Counted from the first letter of the stretch, positions 8,700 through 16,631 are shown. The stretch is DNA of 64,000 nt from Nonomuraea harbinensis (GCF_019396385.1 NZ_JAHKRN010000005.1:186001-250000); one strand, 5' to 3'. Numbers and translations are program-made. Notes: a model not told the origin generated them from the sequence alone.

Positions 8700-8786
8700 T
8701 CGGCCCAGCCCTTCAGTCCTGCGGCGTCATAGGAGAGGACTCTCCGCACCCCGCCGGAGGTTGAGCCGTTCGCGAGATCGTGCCAG

Positions 8787-9167
8787 TCAGGCCGGGACGG
8801 CGAGCAGCAGCAGGCCCAGGGCCAGCACCGCCGCGGCCCTGGCCCAGGTGCGCCAGGACACCGGCTCGCGGACGCCGAAGCACTGGCAGGCGGCCGGCCC
8901 GCCCGCGGCGACCAGGTACGTCTGCGCCGCGGTGAAGCCGGCCCCCAGCACCGTCGCCGCCACCCCCGCCGCCAGGCCCGGGGCGGGGGAGAACAGCAGC
9001 GCGGCCGTGCCCACCTCCACGGCCACGACCGCGCCGGCGGCGGCCGTGCCCGCCGCGCCCCGCAGCCCGTACGCGCCGAGGCTGTCGCGGAAGCCGCGCG
9101 GATCCCGCAGCTTGCCCGCGACGGCCAGGACGAGCACCAGCCCCAGCGCGTACCGGACGACGATCAC
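8787..9167 (-). CDS. MauE/DoxX-family redox-associated membrane protein
   Basis: Four-helix membrane protein of 126 residues (helices about 5-20, 40-58, 64-85, 108-125). The periplasmic-side ACQCFG motif near residue 94 matches the CxCFG signature of MauE-like proteins. MauE is known to be needed for disulfide formation and stability of the methylamine dehydrogenase light chain. It is the last gene of a five-gene operon, and its GTG start overlaps the preceding TGA as GTGA. It probably passes electrons or oxidising equivalents to the thioredoxin-like protein encoded two genes upstream; the substrate is inferred to be the Cys-rich exported protein of the operon. Confidence 0.85.
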   Translation of the reverse strand: MIVVRYALGLVLVLAVAGKLRDPRGFRDSLGAYGLRGAAGTAAAGAVVAVEVGTAALLFSPAPGLAAGVAATVLGAGFTAAQTYLVAAGGPAACQCFGVREPVSWRTWARAAAVLALGLLLLAVPA

Positions 9168-9907
9168 GTGATCACCATCAGGGCCAGCATCGGGATCACC
9201 AGGACCACGAACAGCGGCCGGAGCCTCGGCAGCTCGAAGTAGAAGGCCTTGTCCGCGCTGTTCTTGCTGCGCGCGGCCACGAACGTCAGCAGCATCACGG
9301 CCCTGCCGAGCGCGAACCCGGCGCCGGCCAGGAGCGCCTGCTGCCAGGAGGCGAGGAACACGATGGAGATCGCCATGATGTGCGGCAGCGCCGTCGGCGA
9401 GTACGTGCGCATGCCCGTGCCCATCTCCATGCCGAACTGCACCGAGCCCCAGAACGGGATCCTGGTGACGAACTGCGGGACGAGCCGCGCGTTCTGCAGG
9501 ATCGGGAACCGGAGCACGCCGACCTCCTGCAGCAGCAGGACGATCGCCGCGACGACGACCACCACCCGCGCCACGGCGGGCGGGAACGGCACGCGCAGGA
9601 GCGAGCCGACCACCACGAAGGCGAACGCGGTGCCCATCGCACCCAAGAAAAGACCGAGGACGAACCCCGAGACGTCAGAGCCCCGCCGGACCGACGAGGA
9701 CAGCACCCAGGCGCTGTTGAGGCTTCAAACGGAGCCCGACAGCGAGAACCCGGCGACCAGGGCGGCGACCAGCCAGACGAAGCCGGTCGTGCCCGCGCCG
9801 AGCGCCCCTGCCGAGGTCAGGGCCGCGAGCACGGCCGCCTCCCCCGCCGCGATGAGCCCGAAGCCGGGCCAGAGCAGGCGGAGGGAGGCCGACGTGTTGT
9901 CACTCAC
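9164..9907 (-). CDS. Polytopic membrane protein with in-frame UGA: candidate selenoprotein (or interrupted gene)
   Basis: One reading frame runs from GTG 9907 to 9164 and is broken only by a TGA at 9727-9725 (codon 61). The 60 codons before encode two membrane helices ending GFSLSGSV; the 187 codons after continue SLNSAWVLSSSVRRGSD and about five more helices. The downstream half has no ribosome site before its first GTG (9706), which argues against independent translation. A hairpin follows the TGA directly. A full selDABC set lies 2.6 kb away. No Cys occurs anywhere else in the protein. The gene is coupled at both ends (start one base after the previous stop; stop overlapping mauE-like start). 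Alternatives are a nonsense mutation, a sequencing error or two separate polypeptides. It may be a MauF/CcdA-like electron carrier; this is a guess from context. Confidence 0.6.
9679..9724 (-). promoter_or_regulatory. SECIS-like RNA hairpin directly after the in-frame UGA
   Basis: Numbering bases after the UGA, AGCCTC (1-6; 9724-9719) can pair with GGGGCT (41-46; 9684-9679), and ACAGCG (8-13) pairs with TGCTGT (20-25) enclosing a six-base loop CCTGGG, or an eight-base loop beginning with G if the closing G-U pair opens. Bacterial SECIS elements sit immediately 3' of the UGA with a G near the start of the apical loop. The loop here is somewhat closer to the UGA (about 13 bases) than in E. coli fdhF, so the match is suggestive only. 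Confidence 0.4.
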
Positions 9908-10429
9908 TCAGATCGTGGTCCTGCAGATCGAGAACTGGCCGGAGCCGCTGGCGCCGCAGGCCACCACGTAGCGGTAGCCGTCGGAGCACTTGCGCCGCTT
10001 GCTGGTCGTGCTGCCGCCGGTCCAGCGCCAGGCGTTGCGGCCGGCGCACGAGTCGGCGTACGAGGTGTAGTTGATGCTGACGCAGGTGCCCGAGTAGCCG
10101 TCGTCGCGGTGCCAGGAGCCCGTGCAGTTGTCGGAGCCGTAGTAGGCCGAGGACGGCACGCACACCGACGACGCGTTGATGAATCCCTTGCAGGTGTCCC
10201 AGACGGTCTTGTAGACGGCGGCGGCGGCGCTGCGCGGGCGGGAGCCGGGCAGCAGGTCGAGGGCGCCGAGCCCGGCCGCCGTCGCCACGCCGAGGGCGAG
10301 GCCGAACACGCCCCGGCGGCTCGGACGCGGCTTGGTCGCGGCGACCCGGGACGGGACCGCGTCCACGGGCTCCCGATTCGCGCTCGGTATCTGGTCGAGG
10401 ATCGAACTCTTCTCGTCCGAGATGGTCAC
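9908..10429 (-). CDS. Tat-exported Cys-rich protein, MauA-reminiscent
   Basis: A 173-residue protein with a long charged N-region and twin-arginine-type signal (SRRGVFGLALGVATAAGLGALDLLP, here described at about residues 37-61). The mature domain has eight Cys in about 95 residues and several Trp (VWDTC, GSWHRDD, NAWRW). A Tat leader plus a compact disulfide-rich domain, in an operon with MauE-like and thioredoxin-like genes, recalls the methylamine dehydrogenase light chain MauA, whose two Trp form the TTQ cofactor. Direct homology is not certain and no heavy-chain gene is present. The start overlaps the upstream stop as ATGA. Confidence 0.8.
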   Translation of the reverse strand: MTISDEKSSILDQIPSANREPVDAVPSRVAATKPRPSRRGVFGLALGVATAAGLGALDLLPGSRPRSAAAAVYKTVWDTCKGFINASSVCVPSSAYYGSDNCTGSWHRDDGYSGTCVSINYTSYADSCAGRNAWRWTGGSTTSKRRKCSDGYRYVVACGASGSGQFSICRTTI

Positions 10430-10935
10430 GGCTGTGCTTCCCTTCGTTTCTCCAACGCTCGTTCCACGACGTCCACCAGCGCCTCGCCGGACCCGACCGG
10501 GGTCGAGAACACGACCAGCCCGTCAGGGCCGACGACGAGGAGGGCGGGTGCGTACGGGACGGTGATCGACCGCCACATCTCGGGGTCCTTGATCACCCGT
10601 ACCGTCTCGGGGAGGCTCTTGCCGAAGCCCGGGTCGTCGGACACCACCGCGAAGGAGTGGTCCTCAGGGAGTTCGGGAGCCAGTTTGGCCACGGCGACGA
10701 GGACGTCGTCGCAGATGGAGCACTGTCTGTTGATCTTCACGACCAGCGTCGTGCCGTCGGGCCTGGTGATGGCCGAGCGTGCCTGCTCGTGCTGCCCGGA
10801 GGTGAAGCGGACGCCGACGCCCTCGTAGGTGGCCAGCTCCAGCTCGCGGACCCGGCGGTAGAGACCCGCCCCGGCCGCGAAGAGCAGTCCGACCAGGACG
10901 GCGAGGACGATGATCGCGGCGGTGGTGGGCTCCAC
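10426..10935 (-). CDS. Membrane-anchored thioredoxin-like (MauD/TlpA type) protein
   Basis: A 169-residue protein with an N-terminal membrane anchor (residues 6-26) and a thioredoxin-like domain facing outward. The redox motif is CSIC in NRQCSICDDVL, near residue 72, followed by a cis-Pro-type YAPALLVVGPDG segment. MauD of methylamine utilisation has the same design and is needed for disulfide isomerisation in MauA. The gene starts immediately after the upstream stop (10936) and overlaps the next gene by 4 bases, so it is firmly within the operon. Confidence 0.85.
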   Translation of the reverse strand: MEPTTAAIIVLAVLVGLLFAAGAGLYRRVRELELATYEGVGVRFTSGQHEQARSAITRPDGTTLVVKINRQCSICDDVLVAVAKLAPELPEDHSFAVVSDDPGFGKSLPETVRVIKDPEMWRSITVPYAPALLVVGPDGLVVFSTPVGSGEALVDVVERALEKRREAQP

Positions 10936-11688
10936 CTACGCGGTCCACTCGAGGCGCTTGATCTTCGTGAGGAAGGTGGCGGCGGCGTCCTCGGCCGCGA
11001 CGCCCAGCGAGCGCACGGAGACGCCGGGCCGGTCCTGCCGCGGGGCGTCCCACGGGGACAGGGTGACCACGGCGGTGTCGGTGACCATGATCAGAGGCTG
11101 CGCGTGGGTGTTGGACTCGTCGTCGTCCCGCCAGATCTCGCCCGCGCTCGTCTCGTAGCCGCGCCAGGCCGGGATCCGCTTGGAGCTGGTCCGCTTGGGC
11201 TCGACGAGCAGCGACCCGACCCCGGCGATGGTCTGCGTGTACATGGCCATGGACAGCTGGAAGCGCTGCCCGGCGTCGGCGGTCATGCCTTCGGGGGTGT
11301 CGGTCCACGCGACCCGGGCGAAGGTGTCGATGATGTCCTTCGTCTCCCATTCCGGGGCGTAGAACATGCCGTGCACCATGTGCCAGGGGCCGAGCCAGGC
11401 GGCCCAGCGGGCGTCCTGGGGGTCCTTGCAGTCGTGGATGACGAGCTCGCCGCCCGCCACGGACAGGCGCTCACGCTCCCTGCCGCCGACCGCCTGCACG
11501 GCCGAGCCGAGCGAGGTCAGGGGCGCGAGTTCGAGGGCCCAGACATCGGCCGTCGTGTCGCGGCTCCCGTATTTCGGGTTGTAACGCACATGGCCGCACC
11601 AAACGTGCAGCAGTTCTTTGTCGTTGTCCTCGACTTCTAGTTGAATAATGGAATTGTCGATGGCGCGGACGCGGGATAAATAAGTCAT
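10936..11688 (-). CDS. Protein of unknown function heading the mau-like operon
   Basis: A 250-residue protein with no signal peptide or membrane helix. The N-terminal half is beta-rich (SRVRAIDNSIIQLEVEDND), contains LHVWCGHVRYNP and GELVIHDCKDPQDARWAAWLGPWHMVHGMFY, and has two or three Cys; no catalytic signature was recognised. An AAAGGG ribosome site precedes ATG 11688. Its stop is adjacent to the start of the thioredoxin-like gene, so it is the first gene of the five-gene unit. It could be a cytoplasmic partner or chaperone for the exported Cys-rich protein; that is speculation. Confidence 0.8.
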   Translation of the reverse strand: MTYLSRVRAIDNSIIQLEVEDNDKELLHVWCGHVRYNPKYGSRDTTADVWALELAPLTSLGSAVQAVGGRERERLSVAGGELVIHDCKDPQDARWAAWLGPWHMVHGMFYAPEWETKDIIDTFARVAWTDTPEGMTADAGQRFQLSMAMYTQTIAGVGSLLVEPKRTSSKRIPAWRGYETSAGEIWRDDDESNTHAQPLIMVTDTAVVTLSPWDAPRQDRPGVSVRSLGVAAEDAAATFLTKIKRLEWTA

Positions 11689-11774
11689 GCCGACCCTTTG
11701 ACGAGTGCCGATGCTGCGCGCGACCAGAGCTTTTCATGATCGGATTCAGCCCGTCAAGAGGCTGATCAACTCAC

Positions 11775-11811
11775 CGGTAAAGTCGCTGATCATGGGCTTT
11801 ACCGTTTTTTT
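11775..11811 (+). terminator. Plus-strand intrinsic terminator with T7 tail
   Basis: CGGTAAAG (11775-11782) pairs with CTTTACCG (11797-11804) and is followed by seven T. This is a textbook Rho-independent terminator for plus-strand transcription, rare in such GC-rich DNA, yet both neighbouring genes are on the minus strand. The surrounding ~190 bp is the most AT-rich stretch nearby. Confidence 0.55.
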
Positions 11812-11874
11812 CTGGAACGGTCTAGCGGTGTTTTTCTCTTTCCTGACCGGCGGTGGGAAGTCCGGTAAGCACTC

Positions 11875-12624
11875 CTACCACCGGACCGGCGTGTGCGCGT
11901 TGTCCAGCGGCTCGCCGACGCCCGCCGGCGGGGCCGCCCACAGCACGGCGTTGGCCAGCACGCGGCGCACGTCGGGATGGTGGTACACGGGGTAGTTCTG
12001 GTCGCCGGGGCTGAAGTAGAAGATCCGGCCCAGCCCCCGCCGGTAGCAGCAGCCGCTGCGGAACGCCTCGCCGCCGCCGAACGAGCTGATGAACACCAGC
12101 TCGTCAGGCTCGGGCACGCCGAACGGCTCGCCGTACGTCTCGTGCTCGCCGATGACGATCGGGCGCGGCACCCCCTCGGCGATCGGATGGCCGGGGGCCA
12201 CGGTCCACACCAGCTCGCGCTCTCCGGCGTCGCGCCAGTTGAGGGTGCACGTGGTGCCCATCAGGGAGCGGAAGAGCTTCGAGTAGTGGCCGGAGTGGAG
12301 CACCAGCAGCCCCATGCCGCCGAGCACCCGCGACCGCACCCGCTCGACCACCTCGTCGGCGACGTCCTCGTGGGCCATGTGCCCCCACCAGGTCAGCACG
12401 TCGGTCTCGGCGAGCTCCTTGTCCGACAGCCCGTGCTCGGGGTCGTCCAGGACGGCGGTGCGGACGCGAACCCGGGAGCCCAGGTGCTCGGTCAGCCCCG
12501 CCGCGATCGCCCCGTGCATCCCGTCGGGGTAGCGCCGCCGCACCTCCTCCTCGCGCTGCTCGTGACGGTTCTCGCCCCACACCGTGACCTTGATCGGCCC
12601 CTTGATCGGCCCTTTCATCGGCAT
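11875..12624 (-). CDS. ThuA-like trehalose-utilisation family protein
   Basis: A 249-residue class-I glutamine-amidotransferase-like protein of the ThuA family. ThuA takes part in trehalose catabolism through oxidised (3-keto) disaccharide intermediates. Visible family motifs are VTVWGENRHE at the N-terminus, DVLTWWGHMAH, LLVLHSGHYSKLFRSLMG, and RGLGRIFYFSPGDQNYPVYH. The N-terminus carries a duplicated GPIK motif (GPIKGPIK), so translation might really start within it; ATG 12624 and 12618 are both available. It lies 41 bp after the Gfo/Idh oxidoreductase gene on the same strand, a common pairing, and probably belongs to the LacI regulon described upstream. Confidence 0.9.
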   Translation of the reverse strand: MPMKGPIKGPIKVTVWGENRHEQREEEVRRRYPDGMHGAIAAGLTEHLGSRVRVRTAVLDDPEHGLSDKELAETDVLTWWGHMAHEDVADEVVERVRSRVLGGMGLLVLHSGHYSKLFRSLMGTTCTLNWRDAGERELVWTVAPGHPIAEGVPRPIVIGEHETYGEPFGVPEPDELVFISSFGGGEAFRSGCCYRRGLGRIFYFSPGDQNYPVYHHPDVRRVLANAVLWAAPPAGVGEPLDNAHTPVRW

Positions 12625-12665
12625 CGTGTCCCCCTCGTGCGCCGCCTACGGGGAGGGCCTACCCG

Positions 12666-13736
12666 TCATTCGGCCCAGCTCATCGGCGCGGGCGGTTCGA
12701 ACGAGCTGACCAGCTCGACAGTCCCGCCCTTCTCGTACGAGGCGCGGGCGGCGCAGAGGATCTCCACCACGTGCGCGGCCTGCTGACCGGTGGCGCGGTG
12801 CGGCCGCCGCTCGCGGATCGCGGCGGCGAGGTCGCGCACGGCCCGGCCCCATTCGACGCCCGCGTACGGCTCCCGCAGCGGCTTCACCGGCCGGGGCTCC
12901 TCGCGGAAGGCGGCGATCTCCAGCGGCGCGTCGAAGTCGTGCCAGCCGCGCAGCAGCAGCGATCCGCCGTCGCCGTGGAACTCCATGCCCTTCTGGTGGG
13001 TGTTGCGCTGGTCGACGTAGAAGTCACAGGTCAGCCGGAGCAGCACGCCGCCCTCGAACTCGATGTTGGCCACCACGTAGTCGGGCGTGGTGAGGGTGAA
13101 CGGGAGGCCGTCGAGGCGGGTCCGCTGGGGGTGCAGGGTGGAGGAGAACGCGGTCACCCGGCGGGCCGGGCCGAGCGCGGCCGTGGCGATCGTGAGCGGG
13201 TAGACGCCCACGTCGAACAGCGCCCCCACCTCGTAGAAGCCGGCCGGCTCCGGGTGCCACACCTCGATCCGGCCCCAGTTCACCTCCGCGTAGACCAGCC
13301 GGACGCGGCCGATCGCCTCCTCGCGCAGCAGCTTGAGCGCCGTCTGCTGGGACTCGCCGAGGAACGTGGCGGGCGCGCCGCCGAGCCGCAGCCCGCGCTC
13401 GCCGGCCAGCGTCACCAGCTCGGCCGCCTCCTCGTAGCGCAGCGCGAGCGGCTTCTCGCTGTGCACGTGCCGGCCCGCCTCCAGGGCGCGGCGGATGACC
13501 TCGTAGTGGGCCTTGTGCGCGGTCAGGTTGACCACGATGTCGACGCCGGGGTCGGCCAGCAGCTCGTCCATCGTCGCGTACGCGCGGACGCCGTGCGCGG
13601 CGGCGAGGGTCCCGGCCCGCGCGGGGTCGACGTCCTGCACGCCGCGGAGCTCGATCTCGGGGTAGGAGGCCAGGTCGGCGGCGTACCTCTGGGCGATGTT
13701 GCCGCATCCGACGATCGCCACGCCCGTGGTCCCCAT
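12666..13736 (-). CDS. Gfo/Idh/MocA-family NAD(P)-dependent sugar oxidoreductase
   Basis: A 356-residue dehydrogenase. The Rossmann fold starts with VAIVGCGNIAQRYA (residues 5-18); the HSEKPLAL motif near residue 95 carries the family's catalytic Lys; a C-terminal beta-sheet substrate domain follows. Start ATG 13736 is preferred over upstream codons because GGGAG sits 7 bases before it and the nucleotide-binding fold begins at once. Together with ThuA it probably oxidises or epimerises a sugar or disaccharide imported elsewhere; the exact substrate is unknown. Confidence 0.93.
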   Translation of the reverse strand: MGTTGVAIVGCGNIAQRYAADLASYPEIELRGVQDVDPARAGTLAAAHGVRAYATMDELLADPGVDIVVNLTAHKAHYEVIRRALEAGRHVHSEKPLALRYEEAAELVTLAGERGLRLGGAPATFLGESQQTALKLLREEAIGRVRLVYAEVNWGRIEVWHPEPAGFYEVGALFDVGVYPLTIATAALGPARRVTAFSSTLHPQRTRLDGLPFTLTTPDYVVANIEFEGGVLLRLTCDFYVDQRNTHQKGMEFHGDGGSLLLRGWHDFDAPLEIAAFREEPRPVKPLREPYAGVEWGRAVRDLAAAIRERRPHRATGQQAAHVVEILCAARASYEKGGTVELVSSFEPPAPMSWAE

Positions 13737-13889
13737 CACACGTCTCCCTCGCAGGCTCGCGGATCTGGCACTTCGATCACCGAAACTACGCGTACCGCAC
13801 AACAAAGGTCAATCGCGTGCAATGAGCTGAAAACCTGCCGTTTACGCCACTTGACTAGAGAGGGAGGCGTCTCGTCCCCGGATCTTCGG

Positions 13890-14936
13890 CTACGGACGCG
13901 GTGGCGCGGTCGAGGCGCGGACGATCAGCTCGTGCGGGAACAGCAGCCGCTCGGGCTCGTCCGGCGGCTCCAGCAGCAGCCGCCCGGCCGCCGCCCCGAT
14001 CTCCTGCTTCGCCTGCCGGATCGTGGTCAGCCCGGCCTCCTCGGCGGCGCTGTCGGAGAACCCCACCACCGACAGGTCGAGGGGAACGTCGAGCCCGAGG
14101 TCGGCGGCGGCGTCGAGGATGCCGAGCGCCAGCACGTCGGTGTTGGTAAGGATGGCCGTCGGCCGCGGCGTGCGCCCGAGCAGCGCGTGGCCGGCCTCCC
14201 TGCCGGCCGCCCGCGAGTTCCTGCTCAGCTCGTAGAACGGCACGGACGCCCAGTCGACGCCGGCTGACACGCAGGCCGCCTCGTAGCCGGAGCGCCGCCC
14301 CCGCATCGCCTCGAACACGGCGCCGCGCTGGCGCCCGGGGTCGGCCCAGCCCGTCCGCCCGTCGTCGTGCAGGCCGACCATGGCCACGCCGACGCGCCGG
14401 TGGCCCAGTTCGACGAGGTGACGCGCGGCCTGCGCCCCGGCGGCCGGCTCGTCGATGCCCAGGAACGGGTGGCCGGGCACGTACGGCTCGTCGACCACCA
14501 CCGTGGGCAGCCTGCGGGCCAGCACCTCGGCCAGCGCCGGGTGGCCGTCGGGCAGTGACACCACGCAGAACGCGTCCACCACGGCGTCGCGCACCGGCGG
14601 CGGGCGTTTCTCGCCGCGCGGGAGCGGCAGGATGAGCAGCCCGACCCCGGCCTCCTCGGCGGCGGTGGCCAGCCCCTGGAAGAACCCGAGCGCGTACGGG
14701 TCGGCGAAGGCGTAGGCGAGGGTCTCGCTGAACAGCAGGCCCACCGCGCCGGCCCGGCCCAGGCGCAGCGAGCGCGCGGCCGCGTTGGGGCCGGCGTAGC
14801 CCAGCTCGTCGGCGACCTGGAGGATGCGCCGCCGCAGGTCGTCGCTGAGCTGGTCGGGCCGGGAGAAGGCGTAGGACACGGTCGCCCTGGACACGCCCAG
14901 CCGATCGGCGATCGTCTGCAGCGTGACCCTGGCCAT
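13890..14936 (-). CDS. LacI-family transcriptional regulator
   Basis: A 348-residue repressor. Residues 3-25 (VTLQTIADRLGVSRATVSYAFSR) form the helix-turn-helix, the hinge helix is in AAARSLRLGRAG, and the remainder is a periplasmic-binding-protein-like sugar-sensing domain (ILTNTDVLALGILDAAADLG). It lies upstream of and in the same direction as the Gfo/Idh and ThuA genes, and two palindromic operators sit just before it, so it probably represses itself, the divergent small ORF and perhaps the sugar genes in response to a carbohydrate. Confidence 0.94.
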   Translation of the reverse strand: MARVTLQTIADRLGVSRATVSYAFSRPDQLSDDLRRRILQVADELGYAGPNAAARSLRLGRAGAVGLLFSETLAYAFADPYALGFFQGLATAAEEAGVGLLILPLPRGEKRPPPVRDAVVDAFCVVSLPDGHPALAEVLARRLPTVVVDEPYVPGHPFLGIDEPAAGAQAARHLVELGHRRVGVAMVGLHDDGRTGWADPGRQRGAVFEAMRGRRSGYEAACVSAGVDWASVPFYELSRNSRAAGREAGHALLGRTPRPTAILTNTDVLALGILDAAADLGLDVPLDLSVVGFSDSAAEEAGLTTIRQAKQEIGAAAGRLLLEPPDEPERLLFPHELIVRASTAPPRP

Positions 14937-14970
14937 CTTCCCACCGTAGCGGATCTCTTGCCGACCACCT

Positions 14971-15000
14971 CTTAATCGATTAAGGTCTTAATGGATTAAG
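14971..15000. promoter_or_regulatory. Two tandem LacI-type operators
   Basis: CTTAATCGATTAAG (14971-14984) is a perfect 14-bp palindrome with the central CG step typical of LacI operators. A second copy, CTTAATGGATTAAG (14987-15000), differs by one base. Centres are 16 bp apart. They sit between the LacI gene start (14936) and the small ORF start (15013), overlapping where both promoters must be. Confidence 0.85.
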
Positions 15001-15012
15001 AAGGAGGGTTCC

Positions 15013-15189
15013 ATGGATGCCATGCAGGTCCTCGCGTACCGGACCGCGATGGGACACCGGGAGTCGGCGCATGCGGCGCTGCCGGACGCGCCGGTGCTGC
15101 CGCATCGCGACCGGGCCCGGGTCAGGGTCCGTCTGGCGCACAGCCTGCGCCGGACCGCCGACCGCCTCGACCCGGTCGTGCAGTGCTGA
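15013..15189 (+). CDS. Small 58-residue protein under LacI-operator control
   Basis: ATG 15013 follows an AAGGAGG ribosome site (15001-15007) directly after the second operator, and an open frame of 58 codons ends at TGA 15187. The product begins MDAMQVLAYRTAMGHRES and is basic and Arg/His-rich, without signal peptide or membrane helix. No family was recognised. The strong ribosome site and operator context support a real gene; coding bias is consistent. Confidence 0.6.
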   Translation: MDAMQVLAYRTAMGHRESAHAALPDAPVLPHRDRARVRVRLAHSLRRTADRLDPVVQC

Positions 15190-15192
15190 GCC

Positions 15193-16038
15193 TCAGCCGA
15201 TGACGATCTCCCCGGCGGCGTGCTCCAGCAGCCGCTCGGCGGTCTTGAACCGACGCTCGTCGCTGTCGCCGAGCAGCACGCCGACCACCCGCGTGCCGCG
15301 TTGCTCCGCCGCGAACAGCAGGCAGAACCCGGCCTTGCGGGTGTAGCCGGTCTTGACCCCGATCGCGCCGTCGGCCCGGCCGAGCAGCTTGTTCGTGTTG
15401 GTCCAGGTGTGCGCCTGGTGCAGCGCCGTCTTGGTCACCTTGTGCGTCGGGCGGCTCACGACCGTCTTGAAGACCGGGATGTCGAGCGCGTACTGCGCCA
15501 GCCTCGCCTGGTCGACGGCGGTGGAGTAGCCGCCGTCGCGCGGGGTGGGCATGCCGTCGGCGTTGGTGTAGCGGGTGTCGCCGAGCCCCATCCTGCGGGC
15601 GGCGGAGTTCATCTTGGCGACGAAGGCGGGCTTGCCCGGCCCGTAGGTGCGGGCCAGCGCGTTGGCCGCGTCGGCGCCGGACGGCAGCATGAGCGCGTAC
15701 AGCAGGTCCCGGACCGTGAGCCGCTCGCCCGCGCGCAGGCCCGCCGTCGCCGCGCCGCCCTTGGCGGCGTAGCGGACGTCGGCGGCGGTGACGGTGACGA
15801 CGTCGGTCAGCTTCGCCTCGCGCAGCACCACGTACGCGGTCATCACCTTGACCAGGCTGGCCACCGGCACCCGGGCGGTCTCGCGCTTGCCGAAGTGGAC
15901 CGTTCCGTGGGAGTCGACCACGTAAGCGTGCCTGGCGGCCACGGCGGGGGCCGCGACGGCCGGCGGCGCGGCGGAGACCCCCACGGTGAAGGCGAGCATG
16001 GTGGAACAGGCGAGAGCAGCGAAGCGCATGCGCACCAT
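15193..16038 (-). CDS. D-alanyl-D-alanine carboxypeptidase (S11, PBP5-type)
   Basis: Exported enzyme trimming the terminal D-Ala of peptidoglycan stem peptides. A Sec signal peptide covers residues 1-30. Catalytic motifs are SLVK (SxxK, ASLVKVMTAYV), SGADAAN in place of the usual SGN (second motif has Ala for Asn, a variation seen in some actinobacterial members), and KTG (VKTGYTRKAG). 281 residues, without the C-terminal membrane-anchor domain of E. coli PBP5. GTG or ATG starts exist at 16038 and 16029. It is monocistronic and converges on the small LacI-region ORF. Confidence 0.93.
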   Translation of the reverse strand: MVRMRFAALACSTMLAFTVGVSAAPPAVAAPAVAARHAYVVDSHGTVHFGKRETARVPVASLVKVMTAYVVLREAKLTDVVTVTAADVRYAAKGGAATAGLRAGERLTVRDLLYALMLPSGADAANALARTYGPGKPAFVAKMNSAARRMGLGDTRYTNADGMPTPRDGGYSTAVDQARLAQYALDIPVFKTVVSRPTHKVTKTALHQAHTWTNTNKLLGRADGAIGVKTGYTRKAGFCLLFAAEQRGTRVVGVLLGDSDERRFKTAERLLEHAAGEIVIG

Positions 16039-16083
16039 GTTGACATCAAGAGGGCGCGGATTCGGTGAAACATGCCGGGACGG

Positions 16084-16608
16084 TCAGGCCGGGAGTGTTT
16101 CCTCCCGCTGCGCCCTTTTCTTGCGCCGCCGGGCGATGTAGACCGCCACCGCCGCCACGACGGCCACCGCCACCAGCGCGGCCGTGATCGGCGACTGGTA
16201 GGCGAGCCGCAGCCACGCCCACAGCGCGACCATGCCGCCGAACCACCACAGCGGCGCCCAGGTCATGCACCCGAGCGCGCTGGCCACCACGTACCAGGGA
16301 TACGAAACCCGCAGCGCCCCCGCCACCCACGGCAGCGTGTGACGCAGCATGGGCACCCAGAAACAGCCGTAGACGGCGAGAGCCCCCCACTTCTCGACCG
16401 TCCGCTCGATCCTGGCGATCCGCTCCCGGCCCATCCGCTCGCCGACGCGGGACTCGTACAGCTTCTCGCCCAGCCGGCGGCCGGCCCAGTAGTAGACCTG
16501 GAACACCACGAAGAGGGCGATCATCAGGATGACGCCCACCAGCCAGTAGGGCAGGCCCAGCCAGAACGGGTCCGTCGGCGCCGGCATCGCGAGCGGGAGG
16601 TGCCTCAT
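16084..16608 (-). CDS. DedA/VTT-type membrane protein
   Basis: About 174 residues with four to five hydrophobic segments and the VTT/DedA pattern: an amphipathic ERMGRERIARIERTVEKWG stretch, then VPMLRHTLPWVAGALRVSYPWYV, and an ALGCMTWAPLWW helix. DedA proteins are linked to lipid flipping and membrane homeostasis. ATG 16608 has GGAG six bases upstream; GTG 16620 is an alternative. A strong iron-box-like palindrome lies 24 bp upstream, so expression may be repressed by iron through an IdeR/DmdR protein. It ends in a basic cytoplasmic tail (RRRKKR). Confidence 0.85.
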   Translation of the reverse strand: MRHLPLAMPAPTDPFWLGLPYWLVGVILMIALFVVFQVYYWAGRRLGEKLYESRVGERMGRERIARIERTVEKWGALAVYGCFWVPMLRHTLPWVAGALRVSYPWYVVASALGCMTWAPLWWFGGMVALWAWLRLAYQSPITAALVAVAVVAAVAVYIARRRKKRAQREETLPA

Positions 16609-16631
16609 GGCGAACTCCACACCCCCAATCG

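Noticed and set aside
9164..9706. Downstream half of the UGA gene as an independent gene starting at GTG 9706
   Set aside because: No ribosome site precedes it, it lies inside the hairpin, and the same frame continues upstream to the UGA without another stop; kept as an alternative only.
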